From the NCBI GenBank assembly GCA_913064955.1, contig CAJYBK010000006.1, positions 1 to 33,678 of the forward strand: a stretch of 33,678 bases of DNA. Direction: 5' to 3'. The notes below the pieces were generated by a model that ran no database searches, was not told where the DNA came from, and saw nothing but the letters and a program-made list of their open reading frames with translations. Positions 1 through 9,248 of the stretch are shown one piece after another (position 1 is the first letter of the stretch; each line of letters opens with the position of its first letter). The DNA is from an uncultured Flavobacteriales bacterium (lineage in GTDB: Bacteria; Bacteroidota; Bacteroidia; Flavobacteriales_D; Parvicellaceae). The position numbers were made by a program, and so were the translations under genes.

Positions 1-64
1 CCTCTGTGGTATATTTGGCAGCACTGATTCAATCAAACACATAGAATCATCTAGATGAGATTTC

Positions 65-1612
65 CTAAAGTGTTAAGTCGTCTTTTTCTGTAGGGTGGAG
101 AATGGCAGGTAAGTCGTCAATAGTTCCTTTAATGGGCAAGTCTGACTTACCTATTAATAGGTCAAAGTAATCCACCCTATCTTCATGCCCATTTACCACC
201 GCATACAAGTCCAAATCTTTAAGTGGTAAGTGAAAGTCTGAAATTCCAAAACTTAAATCGGTTACTTTTAGTTCAGTGTAATAGGATTCGTTTAGTTTTT
301 CAATGCTCTTTTCCGGGTGCTCTAAGTCTATAATGTCATGGAAATTCATGGTCAACTCAATCCCTCCTGATAGGTCTTCCAAATCTTGAAGATTGAAAAA
401 ATTGGCTAAGAAGTCTAATTGAAAATTGGAGACTAATTTCAAATTAATTTCAGGCTCTTCGAAATTGGTGACTAATAAATCCCCTGTAAATTCACCTGCT
501 TCTGGTTTGGCAGAAAAATCAGTCAATGAAAACTCCATGGTAGTGGCATCTCGTTTTTCACCGTTAGTAAAATGTCCTTTAAACTGGAGGTCTTCAATTT
601 TTTTATGGTTTAAATTATTCGCAAAGAATGCTTGAGAACATCCAAACTCAGCATCAATAAAAGGCGTATGTCCATTAATTGATTTACCTTGAACTAAACC
701 TTTGAAATACACTTGGCCTTTATTATCATATTTTTTTAATGTAGGCGTAAGTTCTTCAGGAGCAAGCGCCATGAACAAGTCGAAATTTGGCTTTTCTCCA
801 CTGAAAATAATATCTAAGTACATATCATTAGCAAAGTCAATGTCTCCTTCCATGTTAAAAACAGCTCCTTCTAGTGCGATCTCGGAGGGAATAATTTTAA
901 GTATTTCTTCCTTTGCAACATAATCTATTTCCGTGTGCACATCAAAGTGCTTGTCATGAATAAAAGTAGTGTCTCCATTATCTATATAAGTAATAATGAA
1001 TTTTGAATCCAAGAACATTTGCACGTCATCACCACTTGTTTTAAAATTAGATGCTGCCTCATTAATAAATAGGTCAAAGTACATTCCATTTCCTTCGTTC
1101 AACTTGTTAATGTCTATATCAACCAACTTGATAGACTTTAAGTTCAAATGAAACTCTTCACTTGGATCTTCAATGTCTTTTTTAGTCGCCAAGGCATTGG
1201 TTACATTAAAACTTCCATCCGGGTGTTGAATAAGATTAATTGACCCCTCCTCTAGCAAAATAGATTTGATTTCCAAGTTACCGGAAACGACATCCCAAAC
1301 ATTAAATCCGATAAAAGCATCGTTAATTTCTAAGATGGGCGTTCCTGTTTTTGTTCCATCCTCAAAAAGTACTAACCCTTCTAAGTCAATCGATATGTAT
1401 GGGAAGTTTTCAAAAGGGGATATGTGGCTTCCTTTTAGTTCAAAATGTCCTTCAAAATCCTCGTTAAGTGTTGTAATTAATTCCTCAACTACTGCATCCT
1501 GATTCCAATAAAGCACTCCTATGAGTATTCCAAAAAGAAAGATAGGCACGAAGATGAGAAGTAAGATAAATCTTATCCAAAATCTTCGTTTTTTGAGAAA
1601 GGTAAATTTCAT
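65..1612 (-). CDS. AsmA-like envelope protein, apparently truncated or frameshifted at its 3' end
   Basis: A 515-residue protein that starts with a basic stretch and one strong membrane helix (about residues 9-36), followed by a long beta-rich region. This is the layout of AsmA-family proteins, which are anchored in the inner membrane, project into the periplasm and are linked to outer-membrane lipid homeostasis. The text around residues 440-505 (HEDRVDYFDLLIGKSDLPIKG, then DLPAILHPTEKD) resembles the repeated C-terminal section of Bacteroidota AsmA-like proteins. Those are usually about 800-1000 residues, so this one is short. It ends at a TAG (65-67). A +1 shift just there opens a frame that runs to the window edge and begins R-K-S-H-L-D, so a frameshift is likely. 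Family assignment is moderate, since it rests on architecture and remembered family text. Confidence 0.6.
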   Translation of the reverse strand: MKFTFLKKRRFWIRFILLLIFVPIFLFGILIGVLYWNQDAVVEELITTLNEDFEGHFELKGSHISPFENFPYISIDLEGLVLFEDGTKTGTPILEINDAFIGFNVWDVVSGNLEIKSILLEEGSINLIQHPDGSFNVTNALATKKDIEDPSEEFHLNLKSIKLVDIDINKLNEGNGMYFDLFINEAASNFKTSGDDVQMFLDSKFIITYIDNGDTTFIHDKHFDVHTEIDYVAKEEILKIIPSEIALEGAVFNMEGDIDFANDMYLDIIFSGEKPNFDLFMALAPEELTPTLKKYDNKGQVYFKGLVQGKSINGHTPFIDAEFGCSQAFFANNLNHKKIEDLQFKGHFTNGEKRDATTMEFSLTDFSAKPEAGEFTGDLLVTNFEEPEINLKLVSNFQLDFLANFFNLQDLEDLSGGIELTMNFHDIIDLEHPEKSIEKLNESYYTELKVTDLSFGISDFHLPLKDLDLYAVVNGHEDRVDYFDLLIGKSDLPIKGTIDDLPAILHPTEKDDLTL

Positions 1613-1782
1613 TTAAGGATAATTATTTAATAGTTCTTACAAATATCTTAAAATTTAGACGCTTACGCAATTATTGTAACAATCACATAACCTATTCGCA
1701 ATTATTACGTTCTGAATTTTCAAAATCTGTGCCTCTCTTTTGGTTTGTTTTCTTACTTTCACGCCAAATAAAAACCCACCTT

Positions 1783-2976
1783 ATGTTTCCTTTTTTAGTT
1801 ATAATCTTTTCGCTATTTTTATTAGGCATAGTCTTTATTCTCTATGCAATACGTTCTTATGCCATAAGTGGCTGGAAAATAGCGCAGCATGAACAACCTA
1901 GTTCTGAATCTGGCACACCTGGAGACTACGAAAAAAAATGGCTTTTTGCTGGACCTCCAGTGAACAGGAAGCAAGAAATACACCTTATGCTTGCCCATTA
2001 CCCAAAAATGATGTTAAGGTTTTTTAGGTTGATGCTTTACAAAGGACCTCAATTTCTAACTCACGTGGTTAAATATAGAATTAAACATGGTAAATGGGGT
2101 GTTTCACCAACGTTCTCTGATGAGGATTTATATAATGTTTTCATCAATAGCCCATTACTTTTGATGGCAAATTATGAAGGTGACAATATTGGATTCACTA
2201 TTCCAGATATGCCGCTAACCATGAATGAAGGGGTTAACCCAGCGGGTTTAGAGTTAGTTTTTAATGTGAAAATGAAAACTATTGTTTCGGCAAAGCACCA
2301 ATCAAAGGAAATACTTGGGGACAACGGCACAATTGCAAGTTTATTAATTACCACTTTAGCATTTTGGGCCCATCCTCAAACACATGTAGCGGCAGAAAAG
2401 TCAGCAAGAGAAATCGCTTCTAAAAAAATTGAAGGGTTAGAACCTTCAAATAAATTTGTTGTTGCACTTCATTATGGCTTGCTGTATTACTCTAACAGTC
2501 CTATATCCCCTAACCATTCCTTGAGTACAAATGTAAATCGTGTTAGTGGCATCGAGTCTTCTACAACCATTCCTCTTAAGCATGTTTTTGATCCAAGAAA
2601 AATGGAATTTAGATATTATAATTTTCTGATGCAATCAAGGGGAGTAGTTGCAAAACACTTAAAAGAGTTCGAACTAGATGTTAACTTAGATTTCCTTTTT
2701 AATAACATGGTTGTTCATTCCGTTGACCACTATCTATTGTATCAAAACATTTCTAAAGAAATTTGGAATATGGATGGTGGACAATCTATAAAATCCTACT
2801 GGAAATCAGTAATGTTTGCTAATATCTGGGTGAGCGATTTAGATAACATTTTAGAGGAAGAAAAAATAGGTAAACTAAGTGCCAAGAAATATCCTTTTTA
2901 CAACGCTGTTTATAATGATCTTGCTAAAGCGGATAAAGAATTAGCAGATTGCATTTTGGCTTCTACTTCCTTTTAA
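1783..2976 (+). CDS. Membrane-anchored protein of unknown function
   Basis: I do not recognise the family. The frame is open from an ATG at 1729, but I prefer the ATG at 1783 (397 residues). The protein then begins with a hydrophobic segment (MFPFLVIIFSLFLLGIVF...) typical of an N-terminal anchor, and a possible -7 element (TACTTTC, 1754-1760) falls between the two starts. After the helix comes a soluble region rich in aromatic and basic residues, with no cysteine-based or nucleotide-binding motif that I can see. Only 24 bases separate it from the GH31 gene downstream, so the two are probably co-transcribed. That suggests an envelope role, but this is only inference. Confidence 0.6.
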   Translation: MFPFLVIIFSLFLLGIVFILYAIRSYAISGWKIAQHEQPSSESGTPGDYEKKWLFAGPPVNRKQEIHLMLAHYPKMMLRFFRLMLYKGPQFLTHVVKYRIKHGKWGVSPTFSDEDLYNVFINSPLLLMANYEGDNIGFTIPDMPLTMNEGVNPAGLELVFNVKMKTIVSAKHQSKEILGDNGTIASLLITTLAFWAHPQTHVAAEKSAREIASKKIEGLEPSNKFVVALHYGLLYYSNSPISPNHSLSTNVNRVSGIESSTTIPLKHVFDPRKMEFRYYNFLMQSRGVVAKHLKEFELDVNLDFLFNNMVVHSVDHYLLYQNISKEIWNMDGGQSIKSYWKSVMFANIWVSDLDNILEEEKIGKLSAKKYPFYNAVYNDLAKADKELADCILASTSF

Positions 2977-3000
2977 ACTTAAAAAGTAAGAGCAATTACT

Positions 3001-4980
3001 ATGAGAGTTCTATTTATTATTTTCCTTTGTTGCCACTTTGCTACTCCAGGTCAAAAACTGGACACATTAAATGGAAAGGTCTTGATTTTAGAGGAAGAAA
3101 CAAATTTTCCTATTTATACTATCGATTGGGAAAACACCAAAGTAGGTCATGCTGACATTAAGGTCAAAGAAAAACTCGGGTCTTACAAAGTAAAAACTGG
3201 AACCATAGGATTATTGAAAGGTTATCAATTAATTAGAAAGCAAGACAATTTGCTTTTATGGAAAAACGGTGCTAAAGAGATTCAGTTGCTGTTGATTAAG
3301 AAAAAGAAAGGCGAGTTTAGGTTGGTGTTTTCTGGTAATCAATTATACAATCATTGGGAGGTTTCATTTGACAGAGTGCAAGAAGAGGTCATTTATGGTG
3401 GCGGCATTCAGTTTTCTGAATATGACAGTTACAACAAAAAACTCATTAATCTATCACAAGAAAACGGTATAGGCAGAGGGGGAGGAAGTATTTCCAAATG
3501 GACGAAACTGGGCAAAGTGGTAGGAGAGAATTACGCTACTTATTGTCCATCTCCATATGTTTTAACTTCTGCCAATAGGTTTTTTAAATGGAATGAATAC
3601 GCTTATTCTGAAGTTGACTTTACTTCTGATAAAATCAAATTCCTAATAACAGATGAGTCCGTTGAGTTTGAACTGGGACATGGTGGTCCTGAACAACAAT
3701 TAGAAGTCGCTGTCGCCCCTTTCCCATATGAATTACCCAATTGGTCAACCGGAACCATTTTAGGTATACAGGGAGGTTCTAAATCTGTTTTAGAGAAAGT
3801 CTCTTCTGTTTTGGATGCAGGTGCAAAAATAGATGCTGTATGGATCCAGGATTGGGTAGGCAAACGACAAACCAAATATGGCAGTAGGTTAAATTGGACA
3901 TGGGAATTAGACACTTTACAATATCCTCAATTCGAAAATTTCAAAAACGAACTATTAGCGAAAGAAATCAAACTCATTGGCTATGTCAATCCATTTTTTG
4001 CGGAGCGTGGAAAATACATCACGGAAGGTCTTGAAAAAGGCTATTTTATCTATCAGCACAACACAGACACACCAAGACTGTTCGATTACGGGGGCATGAA
4101 AGGTTATATGTTAGATATCTATAACGAGGATGCTTTTGAATGGATGAAGGGCATCATCAAAACCAACTTAATAGACAATGGGTTTTCAGGTTGGATGGCA
4201 GATTTTGCAGAATGGTACCCAATGGGGAATGATCCAGAATTCGTTTTAGAAGATATAAAACTACACAATGAATACCCTGTGCTGTGGGCTAAACTAAACT
4301 ATGAGGTAATCAAAGAAAGCGGCAAAGAACTTTTCTTTTTTAACCGTTCTGGTGGAAGGGCTACTTCTCAATATTCCTCTATGATGTGGGCTGGTGACCA
4401 AATGGTAGATTACAGCGAAGAAGATGGGTTACTTTCTGTCTTTGATGCTTATTTATCTTCGTCACATTCTGGCCTACCAATGATTCACAGTGATGCAGGC
4501 GGTTATACTTCTGTGATAAAACCAATTATCAAAAATTATATTAGGAATTCATCACTACTTAAAGACTGGCTATTTTTAGAAGCCTGCACACCTGTTCTGA
4601 GAACACATGAAGGGTTGCTACCAGATGACAATTCTCAAGTCTATGATGAAGATATGAAAGACTTCTTTGCTAAAACATCAATCCTTCATGCTAAACTTCA
4701 GACTTACTTTGAAACATTAATAACGGCTAGGAATGAACATAATCAAGCCATTTATTTAGAATCCAAAGCGGTTCATGATTCTTTCAATAATCATTTGAAA
4801 AGTTTTGCTGTAGGACAAGACTTAGTTATCTTTTTTGTTCCAGAGAAACAGAAATATAATGTGCATTCAGACTGGACATTTCTATCCCCTGAAGGCAAGA
4901 TAAGTGTTAATCCTACTATAGGGATGAAAGTGCAAGTATTGATTAGAAAAGGAAGTGCCGTTTGTAAAATGTTAAATTAA
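3001..4980 (+). CDS. GH31 glycoside hydrolase, sulfoquinovosidase (YihQ)-like
   Basis: A 659-residue family GH31 alpha-glycosidase. The (beta/alpha)8 catalytic part spans about residues 245-580. The nucleophile is D401 in GWMADFAEW and the acid/base is D466 in MMWAGDQ. All five residues of the QQRWY set that marks sulfoquinovosidases within GH31 can be placed: Q257 (GIQGG), Q283 (QDWVG), R296 and W299 (SRLNW), and Y502 (GGYT). Their spacing matches E. coli YihQ (262, 288, 301, 304, 508) with a steady 5-6 residue offset. Such enzymes release sulfoquinovose from sulfoquinovosyl glycerol of plant and algal sulfolipid. A short hydrophobic N-terminus (residues 2-15, with CC at 10-11) suggests periplasmic export, perhaps as a lipoprotein. 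It lies in a tight + strand unit with unknown genes on both sides. No sulfoquinovose catabolic genes are in the window, so the substrate is not proven. Confidence 0.88.
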   Translation: MRVLFIIFLCCHFATPGQKLDTLNGKVLILEEETNFPIYTIDWENTKVGHADIKVKEKLGSYKVKTGTIGLLKGYQLIRKQDNLLLWKNGAKEIQLLLIKKKKGEFRLVFSGNQLYNHWEVSFDRVQEEVIYGGGIQFSEYDSYNKKLINLSQENGIGRGGGSISKWTKLGKVVGENYATYCPSPYVLTSANRFFKWNEYAYSEVDFTSDKIKFLITDESVEFELGHGGPEQQLEVAVAPFPYELPNWSTGTILGIQGGSKSVLEKVSSVLDAGAKIDAVWIQDWVGKRQTKYGSRLNWTWELDTLQYPQFENFKNELLAKEIKLIGYVNPFFAERGKYITEGLEKGYFIYQHNTDTPRLFDYGGMKGYMLDIYNEDAFEWMKGIIKTNLIDNGFSGWMADFAEWYPMGNDPEFVLEDIKLHNEYPVLWAKLNYEVIKESGKELFFFNRSGGRATSQYSSMMWAGDQMVDYSEEDGLLSVFDAYLSSSHSGLPMIHSDAGGYTSVIKPIIKNYIRNSSLLKDWLFLEACTPVLRTHEGLLPDDNSQVYDEDMKDFFAKTSILHAKLQTYFETLITARNEHNQAIYLESKAVHDSFNNHLKSFAVGQDLVIFFVPEKQKYNVHSDWTFLSPEGKISVNPTIGMKVQVLIRKGSAVCKMLN

Positions 4981-5003
4981 CTTTTGAAAACCTTCATTAA
5001 ATT

Positions 5004-5621
5004 ATGCAATCAATCATTTACGAAACTTCCAGACCGGCCAAAACATTTACTACAAACACATATTTGTTTTTTGGAATAGTTCTATGTAGTATTGGTATTT
5101 ACTACTTCACAACTCAATTAAATTGGAATAGACCTGAAGAGTATATACCACTAGGAGCAATCCTTACAATAGGACTTTACTTCCTGTTAGGCTACCAAGG
5201 CAACTGGCCGATTCCTAGTTCAAAAGGATACACAGAAAAATTGGAGTATTCTATAAATTCTGAAACTAACAACCTGGAATGTACTAGAACATTCCAAAAA
5301 CATCCTCCACATAGATTTATCTTATGTTCATTAGACGGTGTACAGTCTTTTGATTATACCGTTGAATCAAGGACCACAACAACGAGAACTGGAGGTGTGG
5401 AGCAAGGTTATGGAGCAGGACTAGGTGACACCTCTCCAACAGGTTTGGCATATAGATATCAAAACGTAACTAGTTCCAATCATACCAACTTTATTATTCT
5501 GTTACCTTCTAATAAAAAGGTTCAAGTCTCATCGTCTATTTCAAATATCTCCGACTTTGCTATGAAACTAAAAGAATTGCTTGCTATGCAAAACTCCCCA
5601 ACTTCTCCTCAATCACTTTAA
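5004..5621 (+). CDS. Small membrane protein of unknown function with two N-terminal helices
   Basis: A 205-residue protein not recognised as a named family. Two hydrophobic segments (about residues 20-38 and 47-65) form a hairpin. A soluble C-terminal part contains a glycine- and threonine-rich loop (about residues 122-145) between beta-like segments, a shape seen in bacterial PH-like membrane proteins; that resemblance is only structural intuition. It starts 23 bases after the GH31 gene and is likely the last gene of the same transcript. Its 3' end overlaps the 3' end of the convergent valS gene by 38 bases, with no obvious terminator between them. Confidence 0.6.
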   Translation: MQSIIYETSRPAKTFTTNTYLFFGIVLCSIGIYYFTTQLNWNRPEEYIPLGAILTIGLYFLLGYQGNWPIPSSKGYTEKLEYSINSETNNLECTRTFQKHPPHRFILCSLDGVQSFDYTVESRTTTTRTGGVEQGYGAGLGDTSPTGLAYRYQNVTSSNHTNFIILLPSNKKVQVSSSISNISDFAMKLKELLAMQNSPTSPQSL

Positions 5622-6096
5622 TTTTAGCTAAAGCTTCTGCTTGCTTGCGCTTCTCATTAGCCACCACCTGCTCAGGAGCACCAGCAACAAACTTCTCGTT
5701 GTTTAGTTTCTTCTCAGCAATGGCCAAAGATCCTTTGGTGTATTCCAACTCTGCTTTCAATTTTTCAATTTCTGCTTCTACATCAATATCTTCAGAGAAT
5801 GGAATGAAATACTCATTAGACTTCACAATGAATGAAAACGCATTGTCAACTTTTTCAGATGTATACTCCAAAGATGAGATGTTCCCGATTTTTTGAATTA
5901 CTGAGTCAAACGAAGTATCAGTTTCTTGATTCTTTTTGATTCTAAGTTCGATCTCTACCTTATTGGCAATGTTCTTCTCCTTACGGATATTTCTAATGTT
6001 AGAAATTACCTCATCAGCAAAATTAAACCCATCTAAAATTGATTGATCAACTTTCTGAACCTCTGGCCAAGTTGCCACAATGATGCAGTCTCTTTC
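5584..6096 (-). pseudogene. valS: Valyl-tRNA synthetase, C-terminal part in a shifted frame
   Basis: This frame encodes [13 protein letters not shown] and then the end of ValRS: the conserved ATWPE segment, a linker, and a heptad-rich coiled coil (about IEKLKAELEYTKGSLAIAEKKL... through KVIEEKLGSFA) that acts as the tRNA-binding arm in this family. It is directly continuous in content with the larger upstream fragment but out of frame with it. A GTG at 6078 could formally start a 164-residue peptide, but it sits mid-motif and has no convincing initiation context, so I read this as part of one gene. It is bounded upstream by an in-frame TAA (6099-6097). Confidence 0.85.
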
Positions 6097-8218
6097 TTAC
6101 CGTTCCTGTACTACGTCCCTTATCTCCCTCTGCGATGAAAGGAGTAAATGGGTGAATAATTCTTAAAACAGTTTCAAAAATCTCTAGTGTTTTAGCATAA
6201 GTAGTTGCATCAATTGGTTGCAAATAAGCAGGCTTAACAATCTCTAAATACCAAGAACAGAAATCATCCCAAACCAATTTGTACGTTGACATCAGTGCTT
6301 CAGAAATTCTGAACTGGTCGTAACTTGTATTGATTTCTGCTAAACGCTCATTCAATTTATTCTCAAACCATTCAATTCCCTTCTTAGCGTATTCTGGTTG
6401 GTCAAAATCTTTTGCTTCCCAAGATTTAACCAATCTGAAAGCATTCCAGATTTTATTCGTGAAGTTTCTTCCCTGTTCGCATTGAGAACTATCAAAAGGC
6501 AAATCATTTCCTGCTGGACTGCTCAACAACATTCCCACGCGTACACCATCAGCACCATATTTTTCAATAAGGCCAATTGGATCTGGACTATTCCCAAGAG
6601 ATTTAGACATTTTACGGCCTAATTTATCTCTTACAATACCTGTATAGTAGACATTCTTAAATGGTAATTCATTTTTATACTCATATCCAGCCATGATCAT
6701 TCTAGCCACCCAGAAGAACATAATCTCAGGAGCAGTTACCAAATCATTTGTTGGATAGTAGTAGTCTAATTCTTTACTGTCATTGTCTTTGTCAAAACCA
6801 CCAAAAACAGCCATTGGCCATAACCAAGAAGAGAACCAAGTATCCATTACGTCTGCATCTTGACGCAAGTCATGAACAGTCAATTTATCATTGCCTGTTG
6901 CTGCTTTTGCCATCTCCAATGCTTCAACTATAGTTTCTGCAACCACATAATCATTGATTCCTTTTCCATAGAAATACGCAGGTATTTGATGTCCCCACCA
7001 AAGTTGACGAGAAACACACCAGTCTTTGACATTCTCCATCCAGTGTTTGTAAGAATTCTTGAATTTTGGTGGGTGAAATGCAATGTCATCATTCATTACA
7101 TGTTCTAAAGCAGGTTTTGCTAATTCTTCCATTTTGCAAAACCATTGCAATGACAGTTTAGGCTCAATAACAGCATCTGTTCTTTCAGAAAAACCAATCT
7201 TATTGATGTGGTCTTCTGTCTTAACCATGTAGCCTTGCTCATCCAAATCTTTGGCGATTGCTTTTCTAACTTCAAATCTATCTTTCCCTTCGTATGGCCC
7301 TCCATGTGCATTTAACGTTCCATTGTCGTTGAAGATGTCAATGCTATCCAGATTGTGCTTGATGCCAATTTCATAATCATTAGGATCATGTGCAGGAGTG
7401 ATTTTCAAACACCCTGTTCCAAATTCAGGATCAACATATTCATCTAAAATGATAGGAATCGATCTATTGGCTATTGGCACTATAACACTTTTACCAATTA
7501 AATGCTTATATCTTGTATCATTGGGGTTAATACAAACAGCGCTATCTCCCATGATAGTTTCAGGACGAGTAGTTGCAATGGTTACCCATTCATCATCTGC
7601 ATCTTGGACTTTATATCTTACATAGTAAAGTTTTGAATTTACTTCTTTGTGGTTTACCTCTTCATCACTCAATGCCGTTAAAGCCTGAGGATCCCAATTA
7701 ACCATTCTTACTCCTCTATAAATGTTTCCTTTTTTGTGTAGGTCACAAAACACTTGAATTACTGCCTTGTAATATCCTTCGTCCATTGTAAAATGGGTAC
7801 GATTCCAATCACAAGAAGCTCCTAGTTTCTTTAGTTGTTCAAGAATAATACCACCATGCTTGTGTGTCCACTCCCAGCAATGTTCCAAAAACTCTTCACG
7901 AGAAAGATCCGCCTTGTCTATCCCTTCATTTTTCAGTTTAGTAACCACTTTTGCTTCTGTAGCAATGGAAGCATGATCTGTACCGGGAACCCAACAAGCG
8001 TTTTTACCCATCATACGTGCTCTTCTAACCAATACATCTTGAATTGTATTGTTAAGCATATGCCCCATGTGTAAGACACCAGTAACATTTGGTGGAGGAA
8101 TTACAATAGTGTAAGCCTCTCTATCGTCTGGCGTGGAATTAAAAAAACCTTCCTTCATCCAGTAGTCATACCATTTGCTTTCTGTCTTTGTAGACTCGTA
8201 TATTTTTGGGATTTCCAT
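6047..8218 (-). CDS. valS: Valyl-tRNA synthetase, N-terminal 723 residues of a disrupted gene
   Basis: Class Ia aminoacyl-tRNA synthetase that charges tRNA-Val. The HIGH motif is HMGH (residues 50-53), the KMSKS motif is KMSKS (536-540), and the editing domain lies between them (ATTRPETI near residue 215-222). The anticodon-binding domain runs to the family text HPFTPFIAE. Right after that, where the family has EEIW, the frame continues as [18 protein letters not shown] and stops at 6047. The genuine C-terminus follows in another frame (5584-6096). From start to final stop the locus is 2635 bases, or 3 x 878 + 1, so a single extra base would explain the broken frame of a normal 877-residue ValRS. 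A -7-like TATTTTTG (8248-8241) lies upstream of the start. Confidence 0.93.
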   Translation of the reverse strand: MEIPKIYESTKTESKWYDYWMKEGFFNSTPDDREAYTIVIPPPNVTGVLHMGHMLNNTIQDVLVRRARMMGKNACWVPGTDHASIATEAKVVTKLKNEGIDKADLSREEFLEHCWEWTHKHGGIILEQLKKLGASCDWNRTHFTMDEGYYKAVIQVFCDLHKKGNIYRGVRMVNWDPQALTALSDEEVNHKEVNSKLYYVRYKVQDADDEWVTIATTRPETIMGDSAVCINPNDTRYKHLIGKSVIVPIANRSIPIILDEYVDPEFGTGCLKITPAHDPNDYEIGIKHNLDSIDIFNDNGTLNAHGGPYEGKDRFEVRKAIAKDLDEQGYMVKTEDHINKIGFSERTDAVIEPKLSLQWFCKMEELAKPALEHVMNDDIAFHPPKFKNSYKHWMENVKDWCVSRQLWWGHQIPAYFYGKGINDYVVAETIVEALEMAKAATGNDKLTVHDLRQDADVMDTWFSSWLWPMAVFGGFDKDNDSKELDYYYPTNDLVTAPEIMFFWVARMIMAGYEYKNELPFKNVYYTGIVRDKLGRKMSKSLGNSPDPIGLIEKYGADGVRVGMLLSSPAGNDLPFDSSQCEQGRNFTNKIWNAFRLVKSWEAKDFDQPEYAKKGIEWFENKLNERLAEINTSYDQFRISEALMSTYKLVWDDFCSWYLEIVKPAYLQPIDATTYAKTLEIFETVLRIIHPFTPFIAEGDKGRSTGTVRKRLHHCGNLARGSES

Positions 8219-8240
8219 TTTGCTGTTTTGTTTGAGACTG

Positions 8241-8248
8241 CAAAAATA
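8241..8248 (-). promoter_or_regulatory. Probable -7 element of the valS promoter
   Basis: On the minus strand the sequence reads TATTTTTG, an exact match to the Bacteroidota -7 consensus TAnnTTTG, 22 bases before the valS ATG. No clear TTTG is present at the expected -33 distance, so confidence is limited. Confidence 0.35.
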
Positions 8249-8338
8249 GGAAAGACAAACGACTTAGCGACTTATGAACGATGGATTTTTCGACAACGGA
8301 TATTGAACAACCTTTTTACTTAATTGAAAATTTAGAAA

Positions 8339-8370
8339 TTGACCTATTTGTACTGAAAATAGTACTTTTA
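8339..8370 (+). promoter_or_regulatory. Possible promoter of the DUF2797 gene with an overlapping dyad
   Basis: TTG (8339-8341) and TACTTTTA (8363-8370) are separated by 21 bases, close to the Bacteroidota promoter form. A 5-bp perfect inverted repeat, GTACT-N6-AGTAC (8350-8365), covers the spacer and the start of the -7 element, which is a position a repressor could use. Confidence 0.35.
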
Positions 8371-8383
8371 CAAAAACAATCGG

Positions 8384-9202
8384 ATGAGCATGCACCTAGG
8401 AAATATCAGAAAAATGAAGACGGCCCTTGAAGGGGAAGAAGTACAATACGGAATGGTACTTAATAACAACCTAGAAAAAGGAGAGGTTATTTCGCTAAAT
8501 GAGCATGTGGGAGAAAAAATCTACATTGAATTTCAGCATCAGATAAACTGTGTAGTAACAGGAGAAAAAATCAAAAAGGCATTTGGAGAAGGAATGAGTT
8601 ATGACGCTTTTATGAACTCCCCTATGGCAGTGGAAAGTATCATTAGGCCAGAATTGAGCAGAATTCATGAAGGAATAGCCTTGAGAGATGAAGAATGGGA
8701 ACGAAGAAATCACTTGCAACCTCATTATGTCTATTTATCTAAAACTTCTGGAGTAAAAGTGGGTGTAACTAGGTCTACTCAAGTTCCATTCAGGTGGATA
8801 GATCAAGGCGCAGTAGAGGCAATGATTATTGCAGAGACACCATACCGTCAGGCTGCAGGCTTAATTGAAGTTGCGCTAAAGGATTACGTAGCAGATAAAA
8901 CCAGTTGGCAAAAAATGTTGAAGAATGATTTAAATGACCTTTCGCTGGACGAAGCTCGAGACTATCTATTGGATTACGTGCCTGAAGAATTGGAAGAATT
9001 TGTAAAATATCGTGAGCCTATTCAACATCTTCACTTTCCTGTATTGAATTATCCAGAAAAGGTAAAGTCCATGAAACTAGACAGCACTCCTATTATAGAA
9101 AAGAAACTAACCGGTATCAAAGGACAGTATTTAATGTTTGAAGATGGGACAGTAATGAATATTAGAAGTCATTCGGGGTATTTGGTGAAAGTTGATTTTT
9201 AG
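8384..9202 (+). CDS. DUF2797 family protein lacking the usual zinc cysteines
   Basis: A 272-residue protein with the DUF2797 signature: HYVYLSKTSGVKVGVTR (about residues 114-130), then STQVPFRWIDQGA and PYRQAAGLIEVALKDYVADKTSW. The VYL...KVGVTR core resembles the GIY-YIG arrangement, so a nuclease-like fold is possible, but no activity is established. Other family members carry CxxC pairs in the N-terminal half; here C56 is the only cysteine in the whole protein, so the zinc site appears lost. ATG at 8384 is taken as the start; M3 and M11 are alternatives. It is transcribed alone, divergent from valS. Confidence 0.85.
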   Translation: MSMHLGNIRKMKTALEGEEVQYGMVLNNNLEKGEVISLNEHVGEKIYIEFQHQINCVVTGEKIKKAFGEGMSYDAFMNSPMAVESIIRPELSRIHEGIALRDEEWERRNHLQPHYVYLSKTSGVKVGVTRSTQVPFRWIDQGAVEAMIIAETPYRQAAGLIEVALKDYVADKTSWQKMLKNDLNDLSLDEARDYLLDYVPEELEEFVKYREPIQHLHFPVLNYPEKVKSMKLDSTPIIEKKLTGIKGQYLMFEDGTVMNIRSHSGYLVKVDF

Positions 9203-9248
9203 ATACTAGACAATAGAACGCTACGCTCCTAGACGCTAGATACTAGAC
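9200..9248. repeat. Short direct repeat in an intergenic TAGAC-rich tract
   Basis: TAGATACTAGAC occurs at 9200-9211 and again at 9237-9248, separated by 25 bases that themselves hold CGCT and TAGAC words. A further TAGAC lies near 9292. The first copy overlaps the stop codon region of the DUF2797 gene. No gene is seen in 9203-9335. It may be a remnant of a dispersed low-complexity repeat family. Confidence 0.5.

Noticed and set aside
1704-1715. ATTACGTTCTGA shared with 26372-26383 upstream of another + strand gene
   Set aside because: Several 12-base matches are expected by chance in an AT-rich window of this size, and the flanks do not match.
5584-6078. Independent 164-residue gene starting at GTG 6078
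   Set aside because: It starts inside the conserved ATWPE segment of ValRS and is wholly the ValRS C-terminal tail.
6047-6133. Programmed frameshift in valS
   Set aside because: No recognised slippery site or RF2-like stop context is seen at the junction, and an in-frame TAA blocks the frame for an early shift; error or damage is simpler.
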